From positions 119,082 through 183,081 of the forward strand of contig NZ_PNQZ01000066.1 of the NCBI RefSeq assembly GCF_003994335.1: DNA of 64,000 nt, in the 5' to 3' direction. Position 1 is the stretch's first letter; each line of letters starts with the position of its first letter. Source of the DNA: Asaia sp. W19. GTDB lineage: Bacteria; Pseudomonadota; Alphaproteobacteria; Acetobacterales; Acetobacteraceae. Made by a program: the position numbers and the translations under genes. Positions 1-9,291 of the stretch are shown here, one piece after another. The notes beneath the pieces were generated by a model, which saw nothing but the letters and a program-made list of their open reading frames with translations, was not told the origin of the DNA and made no database searches.

Positions 1-518
1 ATCGCCTCTTCTTCCCGAACGATGCGTGCCTTCAGGGCCGGACATTCGGCGGCACCACTCAAAAGCTTGTCCATGCCAAGCGCATGGGGCGTGTAAAGCA
101 GGGGAATACTCTGGGCGCGCGCCAGAGCGAGCCCCGGTACGGCAGCGTCGGCAAAATGGGCATGAACAATATCGATGCGTCGATCCGCCCGGGTGGCGTG
201 GTCCAGCAAGGCCTGGGTCAGGACGGGCAGTTCTGACAGCAGCCCGTCTTTTTCCAGATAGGGGGCGTTTGCAGAGCCGATGCGCAGGATCGACACGTTC
301 TCGGCGACGCGCTCTATTTCCGTGTCATGGATGAGTCCAAGACGTTCATCTCGAAATCGTCTCGTTACGATAGTGACGTGATCGACTTCCGGGCAGCGCG
401 CCTGCGCTTTTGCGGCTTCCAGCACGTAGGCGATATGCCCGCCTGTATCAGGGGTAAGACCATAGGTGACGGGGGGAGCGCGGAGGCAACCGCCAAGCGC
501 AATATGGAGTATATGCAC
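1..518 (-). CDS. Sucrose-phosphate-synthase-like GT4 glycosyltransferase, N-terminal part
   Basis: The gene is cut by the left window edge; about 172 N-terminal codons are visible. A GTG at 518 opens the frame two codons after an in-frame TGA, with a GAGG motif about 7 bases upstream, so this start is well constrained. Near residues 22-28 is the segment TPDTGGHIAYV, the donor/acceptor loop typical of the N-domain of sucrose synthases and sucrose-phosphate synthases. Further on are DIVHAHFADAA, then YTPHALGMDK and a REEEA stretch, which match the order in that family. The family moves glucose from a nucleotide sugar to fructose-6-phosphate or a related acceptor in the cytosol. It lies 227 bp downstream of treY on the same strand, so it belongs with the glucan/trehalose genes. 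Without the C-domain the substrate cannot be stated; another GT4 specificity is possible. Confidence 0.75.
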   Translation of the reverse strand, partial: MHILHIALGGCLRAPPVTYGLTPDTGGHIAYVLEAAKAQARCPEVDHVTIVTRRFRDERLGLIHDTEIERVAENVSILRIGSANAPYLEKDGLLSELPVLTQALLDHATRADRRIDIVHAHFADAAVPGLALARAQSIPLLYTPHALGMDKLLSGAAECPALKARIVREEEA

Positions 519-703
519 GCGTCACCTCACCTGTGGGGCGGTGTAACGTCTTCGCGAGAGATCGGGTTGCGGCGTGCAACGCACAGGAAAGGATTACGGG
601 CAATATTGATGCCCAATGATGCCGGAAAAGCCCAAAGGGAGAATATGATCGCCCCGGATATGCGAAGCTGGGGAACTTCGGGAGAATTGCTTTTTCCTGC
701 TTC

Positions 704-735
704 GGTCAGGCGTGAGTTCCTTACCCCGCCTGACC
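704..735 (-). terminator. Hairpin downstream of treY
   Basis: GGTCAGGCG (704-712) pairs perfectly with CGCCTGACC (727-735) across a 14-base loop, beginning 10 bases past the treY stop codon. There is no clear T-run on the minus strand, so it may be an attenuating stem or a weak terminator between treY and the downstream glycosyltransferase gene. Confidence 0.4.
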
Positions 736-745
736 CCAACCGGAT

Positions 746-3388
746 TCAGTCCTGCCTGACCAGGACATCGAGGGGAACACGCCCATCCAGATAAGCGAGG
801 GGCAAATCCCCCCCCTGATGGGTCACGCCCTCATGGAGCAGGCTTCTCCAGGCGCCCCGCGCCGGAATATGGGTTTTCGCCCATCCCTCATGGCGGGTGG
901 AAAGCGCGGGCGCCGGTGAGAGCGCCATGGTCAGGCGGGGCGCTATTACCAGGCAAGCGCCCTCGGGGCTCTCGCGCTCGAAGGCGATAATATGGTCGGA
1001 CAGGGGACCTGTCGGGGCCAGGGAAAGGTAACGACCGGTCTCGAACAGGTTGGGGTTGCGCAGGCGCAGATCGAGTACGGTCTCGATCAAAGCCTGCTTT
1101 ACACGACCCGTTTTCCAGTCTGTGGCGCTGGCCGCGAAAGAGACGCCCTTCTGGTTCATGGCCTGATGACGCGTGTAATCGACAGGGCGTCTGTTATCCG
1201 GATCGACAAGACTGAAATCCCAGCATTCGCGCCCCTGATAAAGGTCGGGAACACCGGGGCTGGTCATACGCAGCACTGTCTGGGACAGGCTGTTGAGCGC
1301 TGCAGATGGGCCGATATGAGCGAGGAGCCTGGTGATCTGCGCACGGAAATCACCCGTGATGCAAAGCTTCGCAAAGGTCAGGCAGGCTTCTTCATACGCC
1401 TCTTCCGGGTGGCTCCAGCTTGTCCGCTCACCTGCTTCGCGCAGCGCCTTCGTCAGATAGGCGCTGACGCGCTCCGGGTAGGATTCCTGTTCTTCCTCAG
1501 CCAGAGGCCAGGAGGAGATCAGTGTCTGCAGGATGAAATACGCATCGGCGGGAACAGGAGAGAGCCCGTGGGAGGTTTTTTCAAGGAGATCCTGTGTTTG
1601 TTCCAGCCAGGAGGCGGCGATATCTGGCCACTTGGCTTCCGGCTCACTCAGCACCATCAGTCGCGTGCGGCCGTCTTCTCCACGTTTGTGATCATGGGTC
1701 GCTGTGGTGAGCAGCGCCAGGGGATGGTTCGCCTGTCGCTCACGGTTGGTCATATGGAAGGCGAGCGGTGAGGCGGCGAACCGATCGGGATTACATCCCA
1801 CATCATTGCGCGAGAGCAGGCGGGCGTAACGATAAAAAGCCGTGTCTTCCCCAGCCTTTGCCGTGAGAGGCGCTGTCAGATGCTCGAAGCGCTCGAGGAT
1901 ATCCTGCCGCTCCGTTGTGTCGATACGCGCATCGGCCAAAAACTGGCAAAGCTGGTCGAGCAGCGCATGCTGGTACGAAGGAAGGAGATGCTGCGCAGCG
2001 AGACGTGCCCGGTCGATAGCGCGGAAATCCGCTCCGGAATCGCCTCCGTCAGCGAAGTAGCTGCGATAGACAGGAAAGACGATCAGAAGGGCACGCAGGA
2101 CGGTCCCAAGGGCGTGGGGCGTGATATCGCGCTCTTGCTCAAACTGTTTCTGCAGAAGACTGACAAGCGTATCGAAATCCGCAACGAACGAGGTATCCAG
2201 TTTTTCGATGCGTGCAAGATGCTCGACATCCTCGAAATCAGCCATGCCCAGTTCAGACCAGAGCGCCGTCAGAGGGGCCTCGCCGGCAGGATGATGGAGC
2301 AGCAGATCCACCTGCTCAAGGAAGTCATAGCCCGTCGTGCCTGTTACAGGCCATTCGAGCGGCAGAATCTCGTTGTGCTGCAGTATCTTCTCGATGAAGA
2401 ACGGGGCCTGATCCTGTAGCCCTTCCGGACGCTCGCGCCGCAGCCCGTCGAGCTTGGCACGCAAACGGGAACAATATTCCGCCGGGCGCGCGAGACCATC
2501 CACGTGATCGACGCGAAGCCCGTCGATGAGGCCCTCACGATACAGTTCGAATACGAGCTTGTGGGCGTCCTCAAAGACCTCCCGACGGTCCATGCGCAAC
2601 GCCACGAGCGAGGTGACATCGAAGAATCGGCGCCAGTTAATCAGATCACCCGCAGCGCGCCACCAGGCGAGGCGGTAATGCTGGGCATCGAGCAGCGTAC
2701 GCAATCTTGCGCGGCCCTTTTTCGTGTGATGGTCAACCAGTTCGTTGAGGCGCCCCAGAAGAGCCTTGCCGTCATCGGGTTTCTGGAAGCTTGCGTCCGC
2801 TTTTCTCGCGGCAGGGAGCCCGGCCTCCCCCATTATTTCGGTTGCACTTTCGGGCGACAGAGGAAAACGATGATCGCCATATAGAAGGTCGAGCGTTCCA
2901 CCGCCTTGGGCATAACCAAGCGTAAGCCCCCCGGCATGGATGATATCAACCAGCGGGTCGCCCAGAAACGGAAGAAGGACCTTGTGATGCAGACTCGGGT
3001 CTGGGGGTGTCCAGTCGATATCGAAGTGCTGTGCATAGGCGCTGCGCTGTCCCAGACGCAGGACATCCATCCACCAGCCATTATCCGGCCCGACGCCCAT
3101 ATGGTTGGGTACAATATCCAGCAAAAGCCCCATACCTTCCTGGCGCAGGCGCGCGACCAGCCGCTTCAGACCGTCAATCCCGCCGCGGTCAGGATCGATG
3201 CGATGGCAGTCGATCGTGTCATAGCCATGCATCGACCCGGGTGTGGAAGCCAGAAGTGGCGAAGCATAGAGATGGCTGATACCGAGTTTGCGGAAATAGG
3301 GGATGAGTGGAATGGCGTGATCGAAAGTGAACTCGCGATGAAACTGCAGGCGCAGCGTGGCAGTCAGGGGAAGGCTTTTCATGATCAT
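746..3388 (-). CDS. treY: Malto-oligosyltrehalose synthase
   Basis: This cytosolic GH13 enzyme isomerises the reducing-end alpha-1,4 bond of a maltodextrin to alpha,alpha-1,1, giving a maltooligosyl trehalose. The 880-residue length is normal for TreY. The TIM-barrel signatures are visible: DIVPNHM (about 91-97), LRVDHVDGL with the likely nucleophile D294, FFIEKIL with the likely acid/base E333, and TTATHDHKRGED with D566. The long insertion between E333 and D566 is characteristic of TreY and separates it from ordinary amylases. Its ATG overlaps the treZ stop as ATGA, so the two are translationally coupled. A second ATG two codons later (3382) is an alternative start. It works directly before TreZ in making trehalose from glycogen-derived chains. 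Confidence 0.96.
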   Translation of the reverse strand: MIMKSLPLTATLRLQFHREFTFDHAIPLIPYFRKLGISHLYASPLLASTPGSMHGYDTIDCHRIDPDRGGIDGLKRLVARLRQEGMGLLLDIVPNHMGVGPDNGWWMDVLRLGQRSAYAQHFDIDWTPPDPSLHHKVLLPFLGDPLVDIIHAGGLTLGYAQGGGTLDLLYGDHRFPLSPESATEIMGEAGLPAARKADASFQKPDDGKALLGRLNELVDHHTKKGRARLRTLLDAQHYRLAWWRAAGDLINWRRFFDVTSLVALRMDRREVFEDAHKLVFELYREGLIDGLRVDHVDGLARPAEYCSRLRAKLDGLRRERPEGLQDQAPFFIEKILQHNEILPLEWPVTGTTGYDFLEQVDLLLHHPAGEAPLTALWSELGMADFEDVEHLARIEKLDTSFVADFDTLVSLLQKQFEQERDITPHALGTVLRALLIVFPVYRSYFADGGDSGADFRAIDRARLAAQHLLPSYQHALLDQLCQFLADARIDTTERQDILERFEHLTAPLTAKAGEDTAFYRYARLLSRNDVGCNPDRFAASPLAFHMTNRERQANHPLALLTTATHDHKRGEDGRTRLMVLSEPEAKWPDIAASWLEQTQDLLEKTSHGLSPVPADAYFILQTLISSWPLAEEEQESYPERVSAYLTKALREAGERTSWSHPEEAYEEACLTFAKLCITGDFRAQITRLLAHIGPSAALNSLSQTVLRMTSPGVPDLYQGRECWDFSLVDPDNRRPVDYTRHQAMNQKGVSFAASATDWKTGRVKQALIETVLDLRLRNPNLFETGRYLSLAPTGPLSDHIIAFERESPEGACLVIAPRLTMALSPAPALSTRHEGWAKTHIPARGAWRSLLHEGVTHQGGDLPLAYLDGRVPLDVLVRQD

Positions 3389-5142
3389 GACTCCAGACCG
3401 GCGACAAGGCTGCCAGGTGGGACTGTGTCTACTGCCCGTCTGGTGGCAGAGCTATAGAGAAGCTGGTCCGGTTCATTGATCCTGCAGGTTTCGTGATCGG
3501 ACAGGTTGAGCGCTATCGAGAGAATGGTGCCATCATCGAGCTTCCAGCGCGCGAGTACCGATTTATCGCCGATTACCGTTGCGCCCAGACTATGGACATC
3601 GGCAAGCCGGGGCACGAGGTGGCGCTTGCGCAGGCCCAGAAGTGTGTGGGTCCGGTCGAGCCAGATACGCCCATCCAGCGTCGCCCGTTCCTCCCGGTCA
3701 GGGCGAGACCGATCGAAGGTTGAGAGCGCATTTGGATCCGGGATGCTTTTGCGCTTTTCCGGGTCTTGGAACGACGAAAATTTGGCGAATTCCTTGCGTC
3801 GTCCTTCACGGACAGCATCGGCCAGATCCCCCTGGAAGTCGCAGAAGAACAGGAATGGCGTACGGCATCCCCATTCCTCTCCCATGAAGAGCATGGGCAC
3901 CATCGGGCTCAGGAGCAAAAGCGCATAAGCCGCATGGACGGCGTCGGGTGAGGCGAGTGAAATGAGGCGCTCCCCGAGCGCCCGGTTACCGGTCTGATCG
4001 TGGTTCTGCAGAAACAGGATGAATTTGGAGGCAGGGAGGTCGCCGCTCGGCATGCCACGCTTCTTGCCCGAATAAGGGTTCATCTCGCCCTGATAGGCAA
4101 AGCCCTCCTGCAGGACGCGAGCAAGGATTTCAGTCGGGTTATCAGCGAACATCTCATAATAGCCCTCCTTTTCTCCTGTCAGCATGACGTGCAGAACGTT
4201 ATGGCCGTCATCATTCCACTGGGCCGTGAACCCATCGCGCAACAACCCGGCATCGTTGTTCTCGTTTTCCAGAATGAGATGGACCTGGCGGCCGGGCTCG
4301 ACCACCTCCCGTACCTTGTCGCGCAGCTTGCCGAACCACGCGTGGTCGGTAATCGCCGAGGCCGCGTCGATGCGGACACCGTCGAAGCGGAACTCCAGCA
4401 ACCAGTACAGGACGTTATCGATAAAGAAGGTCGCGACCTCTGGCTTGGCGAAGGCAATTCCTGTGCCCCAGCTTGAATTGTTCTCGTGATCGAAAAACGC
4501 TTCGGCATATTCATGCAGGAAATTCCCGTCAGGGCCGAAATGGTTGTAGACCACGTCGAGAATGACCATGAGCCCCTTTTCATGGGCTGAATCGATCAAG
4601 TGCTTGAGTGAGTCGGGCTCGCCATAGGCCGCCGTCGGGGCATAGGGCAGGACGCCATCATATCCCCAGTTTCGTGTGCCGCCAAAGCTGTTGACCGGCA
4701 TGATCTCGATAGCAGTGATACCGAGCGCCTTAAGCTCATCCAGTCGGTCGCGGACACCGTCAAATCCGCCCATCAGGCCTGCATGGAGTTCATAAATGAC
4801 GGCTTCCTGCCAGGGGCGTCCCGCCCAGCGCGTGCTGCGCCAGACATAGCCGCTCGGATCGGTCACGACGCTCGGGCCGTGAACGCCTTCTGGCTGAAAC
4901 CGGCTTGCCGGGTCGGGAACGGCGAGGTCCCCGCGGATCCTGTAGCGATACCGTGCACCAGCAGGGCAGGAGGCTATGAGGCTGAAAACGCCCTCGGCAT
5001 CGCGATCCATGGGCTGGGGAGCATCATTCTCGATTTCGAGTGACACGCTCTCGCAGGAAGGAGCCCAGAGCGAGAAACGCGTGGTTCCGTCACTCTGGGG
5101 GGTGGCACCGAATTGGGTCTCGTAAAGATATCCTTGCGGCAT
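3385..5142 (-). CDS. treZ: Malto-oligosyltrehalose trehalohydrolase
   Basis: TreZ releases free trehalose from the maltooligosyl trehalose made by TreY. The 585-residue protein has an N-terminal CBM48-like beta-sandwich (about 1-100) and a GH13 barrel. Catalytic signatures are VRIDAAS (nucleophile D259), LILENENN (acid/base E292) and LQNHDQTGNR (D382). The QNHDQTGNR form of the last motif is typical of TreZ. The gene follows glgB with a 23-bp gap and overlaps treY by 4 bp, so all are probably on one transcript. No signal peptide is seen; action is cytosolic. Related GlgB or isoamylase functions are unlikely given the motif set and the partner gene. Confidence 0.96.
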   Translation of the reverse strand: MPQGYLYETQFGATPQSDGTTRFSLWAPSCESVSLEIENDAPQPMDRDAEGVFSLIASCPAGARYRYRIRGDLAVPDPASRFQPEGVHGPSVVTDPSGYVWRSTRWAGRPWQEAVIYELHAGLMGGFDGVRDRLDELKALGITAIEIMPVNSFGGTRNWGYDGVLPYAPTAAYGEPDSLKHLIDSAHEKGLMVILDVVYNHFGPDGNFLHEYAEAFFDHENNSSWGTGIAFAKPEVATFFIDNVLYWLLEFRFDGVRIDAASAITDHAWFGKLRDKVREVVEPGRQVHLILENENNDAGLLRDGFTAQWNDDGHNVLHVMLTGEKEGYYEMFADNPTEILARVLQEGFAYQGEMNPYSGKKRGMPSGDLPASKFILFLQNHDQTGNRALGERLISLASPDAVHAAYALLLLSPMVPMLFMGEEWGCRTPFLFFCDFQGDLADAVREGRRKEFAKFSSFQDPEKRKSIPDPNALSTFDRSRPDREERATLDGRIWLDRTHTLLGLRKRHLVPRLADVHSLGATVIGDKSVLARWKLDDGTILSIALNLSDHETCRINEPDQLLYSSATRRAVDTVPPGSLVAGLES

Positions 5143-5165
5143 CGGTGCCTCCTGAAAAGGGAAGT

Positions 5166-7397
5166 TCAGCCCCGTCTGGGCATGAGATACATGACGGCGA
5201 GGGGTGGAAGCGTCAGAACGAGAGAATGTTCCATCCCATGCGCAGATTCTCGCGATGCCGTGATTGGCCCCTCATGAACGATGCCTGAACCACCGAAGAG
5301 ATCCTGATCGGTATTGAGCCTTTCAACCCAGTCTCCACCCATCGGAACGCCGATGCGATAATCATGATGCACCACCGGCGTCATGTTGCAGACAACAAGG
5401 ACAGGATCGGCATCAGGGGCCTGGCGCAGCCAGGCAAACACGGTGTTCTCGGTGTCGTCAGCGATGACCCAGCGAAAGCCGTCATGCTGAAAATCACGCG
5501 ACGAGAGAGCGCGCTCGCTCTGATACAGGCCATTGAGCGCCCGCATCGTCTCGAAGACGCCGCGTCCGAGCTTGTCGTTCATCCGGTGCCAGGCAAGCTC
5601 GCGGTCATTGTGCCACTCTTCCCATTGGGCAAATTCGCCCCCCATGAAGAGGAGTTTCTTGCCGGGATAGGCCCACATGAGTGCGTAATAGGCGCGCAGA
5701 TTGGCGTGTCTGCGCCAGTCATCGCCCGGCATGCGCGACAGGAGTGAGCCTTTGCCGTGCACCACCTCGTCATGCGAAAGGGGCAGGATGAAATGCTCGG
5801 TATACGCATAGATCATCCCGAAGGTGACGTCGGAACCGTGATACCGGCGCCAGAGTGGGTCCTGCTGCATATAGCGTAGCGTGTCATGCATCCATCCCAT
5901 GTTCCACTTGTAGCGAAAGCCCAGCCCGCCAATCTCGGGCGGTGCCGTGACGCCTGGCCATGCAGTGGATTCCTCGGCGATGAGCATCGCATCATGACAG
6001 TAATCCCGCACAATCCCTGACAACTCACGCATGAAGTTGACGGCCTCGAGATTTTCACGCCCCCCATAGATGTTCGGGCACCACTCCCCATCCTTGCGGC
6101 TGTAATCGCGGTAGAGCATCGAAGCAACGGCATCCACGCGCAGTCCGTCCACGTGGAAATTGCGCAGCCAGTAGAGTGCGCTTCCAGTCAGGAAATTGCG
6201 TATTTCTGTCCTGCCGAAATTATAGATCAGGGTGTGCCAGTCCTGATGATAGCCTTCCTTCGGATCGGAATGCTCATAGAGATGTGTCCCATCGAACAGG
6301 GCGAGCCCATGCGCATCCGTTGGAAAATGCGCCGGTACCCAGTCAATGATGACCCCGATAGAGGCCTGATGGCATCGATCCACAAAGCGGGCGAATTCCG
6401 CAGGGGTACCGTGACGCGATGTCGGCGCGTACATGCTGAGGGGTTGATACCCCCAGGACCCGGAAAACGGATATTCGGTGATCGGCATGAGCTCAATATG
6501 GGTGAAGCCCAGATCCTTGATATAGGGAATCAGCCGATCGCCCAGATCGTTCCAGCTGATGTAGCCGGTCGGGGAATTGATCCGCTGCCACGAAGGCACA
6601 TGCAATTCATAGATCGAGATCGGCGCTTCAAGTCCCTGACGGCTGGCGCGTTCGGCCATCCAGTCCTGATCTTCCCAGTGATGCTCCAGCGGGGGTGCAA
6701 CGATGGAAGCGGTTGCAGGCGGTAACTCGGCGTAGCGCGCATAAGGATCGGCCTTGGCAGGCAGAACGGTGCCGTTCTGCGCCATGATCTCGAATTTGTA
6801 GCGCTCGCCCGAGCCGATACCGGGTACGAAAAGCTCCCAGATACCCGCGCTGTGGCGCAGGCGCATCGGATGACGGCGGCCGTCCCAGATGTTGAAATCT
6901 CCGATGACGGAAACCCGCAGGGCGTTGGGTGCCCAGACGCTGAAGCGCACACCTGCGACACCGTCGACTTCCGCAATATGCGCGCCCATGATCTGGTCGA
7001 TATCGCGGTGATTACCCTCGGAAAACAGGTAGAGATCCAGATCGCCGATCAGCGTACCGAAGCTGTAAGGATCACGGGTTTCCTGCCACCCGTCAGCCCA
7101 GAGAATGCGCAGGCTATAGCGCGGGGCCTGAAGGCTGATCGTTGCCGCATAGATGCCGCGCTCGTCGATGCGCTCCATCTTCTTTTCAAGCGGTGGCTTG
7201 CCCTTTCGTTCGGCGACCAGGCGCACCTCGACCGCGTCAGGATAGAAAACGCGGACGATATTGCCCCGGCCTTCCCGGTGGCGGCCCAGATAGGAGAAAG
7301 GGTCGTGGCAGCGCCCCTCGACGATCGCGTCGATCAAGCCCTGCTCCTGAGGCTTGGGGGATTTCTCAGTCACCTGTGTCAGTGTGGTGTCGGTCAT
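5166..7397 (-). CDS. glgB: 1,4-alpha-glucan branching enzyme
   Basis: GlgB cuts alpha-1,4 chains of growing glycogen and re-attaches them as alpha-1,6 branches. The 743-residue protein has the full two-part N-terminal region (N1 about 20-115, CBM48 about 130-235) and a GH13_9 barrel. The conserved sites are HVDGLRVDAVASM (D422), LIAEEST (E475) and LSHDEVVHGKGSL (D543), the last diagnostic for branching enzymes. DWVPAHFPTDAHGL near 352-365 is also typical. It sits 48 bp downstream of glgA and 23 bp upstream of treZ on the same strand, giving the order synthase, branching enzyme, trehalohydrolase, trehalose synthase. Confidence 0.97.
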   Translation of the reverse strand: MTDTTLTQVTEKSPKPQEQGLIDAIVEGRCHDPFSYLGRHREGRGNIVRVFYPDAVEVRLVAERKGKPPLEKKMERIDERGIYAATISLQAPRYSLRILWADGWQETRDPYSFGTLIGDLDLYLFSEGNHRDIDQIMGAHIAEVDGVAGVRFSVWAPNALRVSVIGDFNIWDGRRHPMRLRHSAGIWELFVPGIGSGERYKFEIMAQNGTVLPAKADPYARYAELPPATASIVAPPLEHHWEDQDWMAERASRQGLEAPISIYELHVPSWQRINSPTGYISWNDLGDRLIPYIKDLGFTHIELMPITEYPFSGSWGYQPLSMYAPTSRHGTPAEFARFVDRCHQASIGVIIDWVPAHFPTDAHGLALFDGTHLYEHSDPKEGYHQDWHTLIYNFGRTEIRNFLTGSALYWLRNFHVDGLRVDAVASMLYRDYSRKDGEWCPNIYGGRENLEAVNFMRELSGIVRDYCHDAMLIAEESTAWPGVTAPPEIGGLGFRYKWNMGWMHDTLRYMQQDPLWRRYHGSDVTFGMIYAYTEHFILPLSHDEVVHGKGSLLSRMPGDDWRRHANLRAYYALMWAYPGKKLLFMGGEFAQWEEWHNDRELAWHRMNDKLGRGVFETMRALNGLYQSERALSSRDFQHDGFRWVIADDTENTVFAWLRQAPDADPVLVVCNMTPVVHHDYRIGVPMGGDWVERLNTDQDLFGGSGIVHEGPITASRESAHGMEHSLVLTLPPLAVMYLMPRRG

Positions 7398-7445
7398 GGA
7401 ATGGAGCGTCTCGCCTCGAAAAAGTCTACGTCAGAAAACGGAGCG

Positions 7446-9101
7446 TCAGGCATTGGTGCCGAAGCGGGGCAGGTCCGTCCGGCCAAGCCCTGGGTTGCGG
7501 GGACGGCTTTGCGGCATTCTGGCCGTACGGGTGAACGAGGTATTCGGGCTCAGAGGCATGCCCATGTCGCTCAGGCGCGGGGCGATATCGCTGTCCCCTA
7601 CGATGCGTACGGGCGCGCGGCCCGTCATCTCGAGCAGCAGCCGGGCGTAATGCGCGGCTTTGCCATGCCAGGATACGTCATGCAGAGACCCGTTTCGCTG
7701 CAGGCGTGCCCAGACAGATTTCTGTCTGAACAGCTTCTTGCCGTGCTTGATGGCGCGATACAGTGCATCTGCCTGCGTCGGGGAGAACAGGATGCCATTG
7801 GCCACGCCCTCCTCGATGGCTGCGGCATTTGCATCGACAATCGTGTCGGTCAGACCGCCCACGCGGGCGGCGATCGGCACGGACCCATAGCGCAGAGCAT
7901 GAAGCTGGGTCAGGCCACAAGGCTCGAAGCGCGACGGAATAAGGGAGGCGTCCACTGCGGAATGCAGGCGGTGACCCAGTGTCTCATCATAGCGAAGATG
8001 ACAGACAAGATTTCGAGGATAGGCAAGTTGCAGGGCGCGGAAGGACTGCATGATGTCGGCATCGCCCACGCCAACAACGGCGAGCTGGATATTGGCCTGG
8101 AAAAGGCGTGGGGCGATCTCGGCAAGGATATCGACGCCCTTCTGCCGGGTCAGACGGCTGACAATCCCGAGAAGCATGGCATTGGGGTCCTGGGGTAAGC
8201 CGAACTCTGCCTGAAAGACGCGTTTGTTGGCGCGACGACCGGCGATATCACCAATGGCATAAGGGAAGATCACGGCGGGGTCGGTCAGCGAATTCCAGTC
8301 ATGCAGATCGATGCCGTTCAAGATGCCATGCAGGGCGCCGGCTCGGGCGCTCAGCAGGCCCTCGAGCCCCATGCCGTTCTCTGCGGTCTGAATCTCTTCG
8401 GCATAGGTGGGTGACACGGTGATCAGGCGATCGGCGATCTGCAGCGCCGCTTTCATGTACCCGACCTTGCCATAGAACTCGACACCGTCGACGGCGAAAG
8501 CCCGCTCGGGCAGGCCGATGCGCGGCAGAAGTTCGCGCGGGAAAAGCCCCTGGAACGCCATGTTGTGAATCACATGAGCCACGGGCGGCGCGGGCAGTTC
8601 GTCATAGCGCAGATAGGCAGGAACGAGCCCGGCCTGCCAGTCATGGGTCATGACGGCATCAGGGCGCCAATTGGGCAGGCAGCCCTGAGCAATACAGGCT
8701 GCTACGCGCGAGAGCACGGCAAAACGGATGTCATTGTCCGGCCAGTCGCGGCCGTCCGGGCCGAGATAGGGGCCGCCGGGCCGATCGAAAAGCTCCGGCA
8801 CATCGACAGCATAAAGATGATGGCCATGCGCCGTCCCCTCCCATACCGTGGCGCGATACCCCAACATGTCATGAAACACATAGGCCTCGGTCTTCTGGAC
8901 CAAGGCGCTCATGACCGAGCGATAGCCGGGCAGAATCGTTCGGGTCCGTACGCCATGATGACGCAACGCGACGGGCAGCGAGGCTGCCACGTCCCCGAGT
9001 CCTCCGGTCTTCACGAAGGGGAACATCTCTGCCGAAACGGAAAGGAGCTGCAGATCTGTCGGAATCGCAACGATCTGGTCTGTCGGCATGGCGAGCCTCA
9101 T
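7446..9101 (-). CDS. glgA: Glycogen synthase (ADP-glucose type)
   Basis: GlgA extends alpha-1,4-glucan from ADP-glucose. The 551-residue GT5/GT-B protein carries the nucleotide-sugar motif VKTGGLGDV (about residues 30-38) and THDWQAGLVPAY, the segment HNMAFQG, the middle VSRLTRQKGVDI, and the C-terminal acceptor/catalytic stretch PSRFEPCGLTQL followed by GGLTDTI. The C-terminal 50 residues are poorly conserved and basic, a tail beyond the usual family length of about 480. The listed start is the first ATG; a second ATG four codons in (9089) has GAGG six bases upstream and may be the true start. It is first in the leftward operon and divergent from glgX over a 190-bp spacer. Confidence 0.95.
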   Translation of the reverse strand: MRLAMPTDQIVAIPTDLQLLSVSAEMFPFVKTGGLGDVAASLPVALRHHGVRTRTILPGYRSVMSALVQKTEAYVFHDMLGYRATVWEGTAHGHHLYAVDVPELFDRPGGPYLGPDGRDWPDNDIRFAVLSRVAACIAQGCLPNWRPDAVMTHDWQAGLVPAYLRYDELPAPPVAHVIHNMAFQGLFPRELLPRIGLPERAFAVDGVEFYGKVGYMKAALQIADRLITVSPTYAEEIQTAENGMGLEGLLSARAGALHGILNGIDLHDWNSLTDPAVIFPYAIGDIAGRRANKRVFQAEFGLPQDPNAMLLGIVSRLTRQKGVDILAEIAPRLFQANIQLAVVGVGDADIMQSFRALQLAYPRNLVCHLRYDETLGHRLHSAVDASLIPSRFEPCGLTQLHALRYGSVPIAARVGGLTDTIVDANAAAIEEGVANGILFSPTQADALYRAIKHGKKLFRQKSVWARLQRNGSLHDVSWHGKAAHYARLLLEMTGRAPVRIVGDSDIAPRLSDMGMPLSPNTSFTRTARMPQSRPRNPGLGRTDLPRFGTNA

Positions 9102-9291
9102 CTTTAGGCATTTGCGGAAGAATTCGCAGGAAAAACGTATGTTAATACTTGTGGAACGCGGGGGAGCTAAAATCGTTATCCGCTCGCGTTTATGTTATCA
9201 ACTCTAATCCATCCCGGAGCGTTAGGCCTCACGTTGTCCCGGCTCGATCTGTGAAAAGCCTGGCGCAACGGGTCAGGATGGAAAGAAAATC

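Noticed and set aside
6852..8198. A 448-codon plus-strand frame across glgB/glgA
   Set aside because: It lies opposite two genes with full catalytic motifs; long antisense frames are common in this high-GC DNA.
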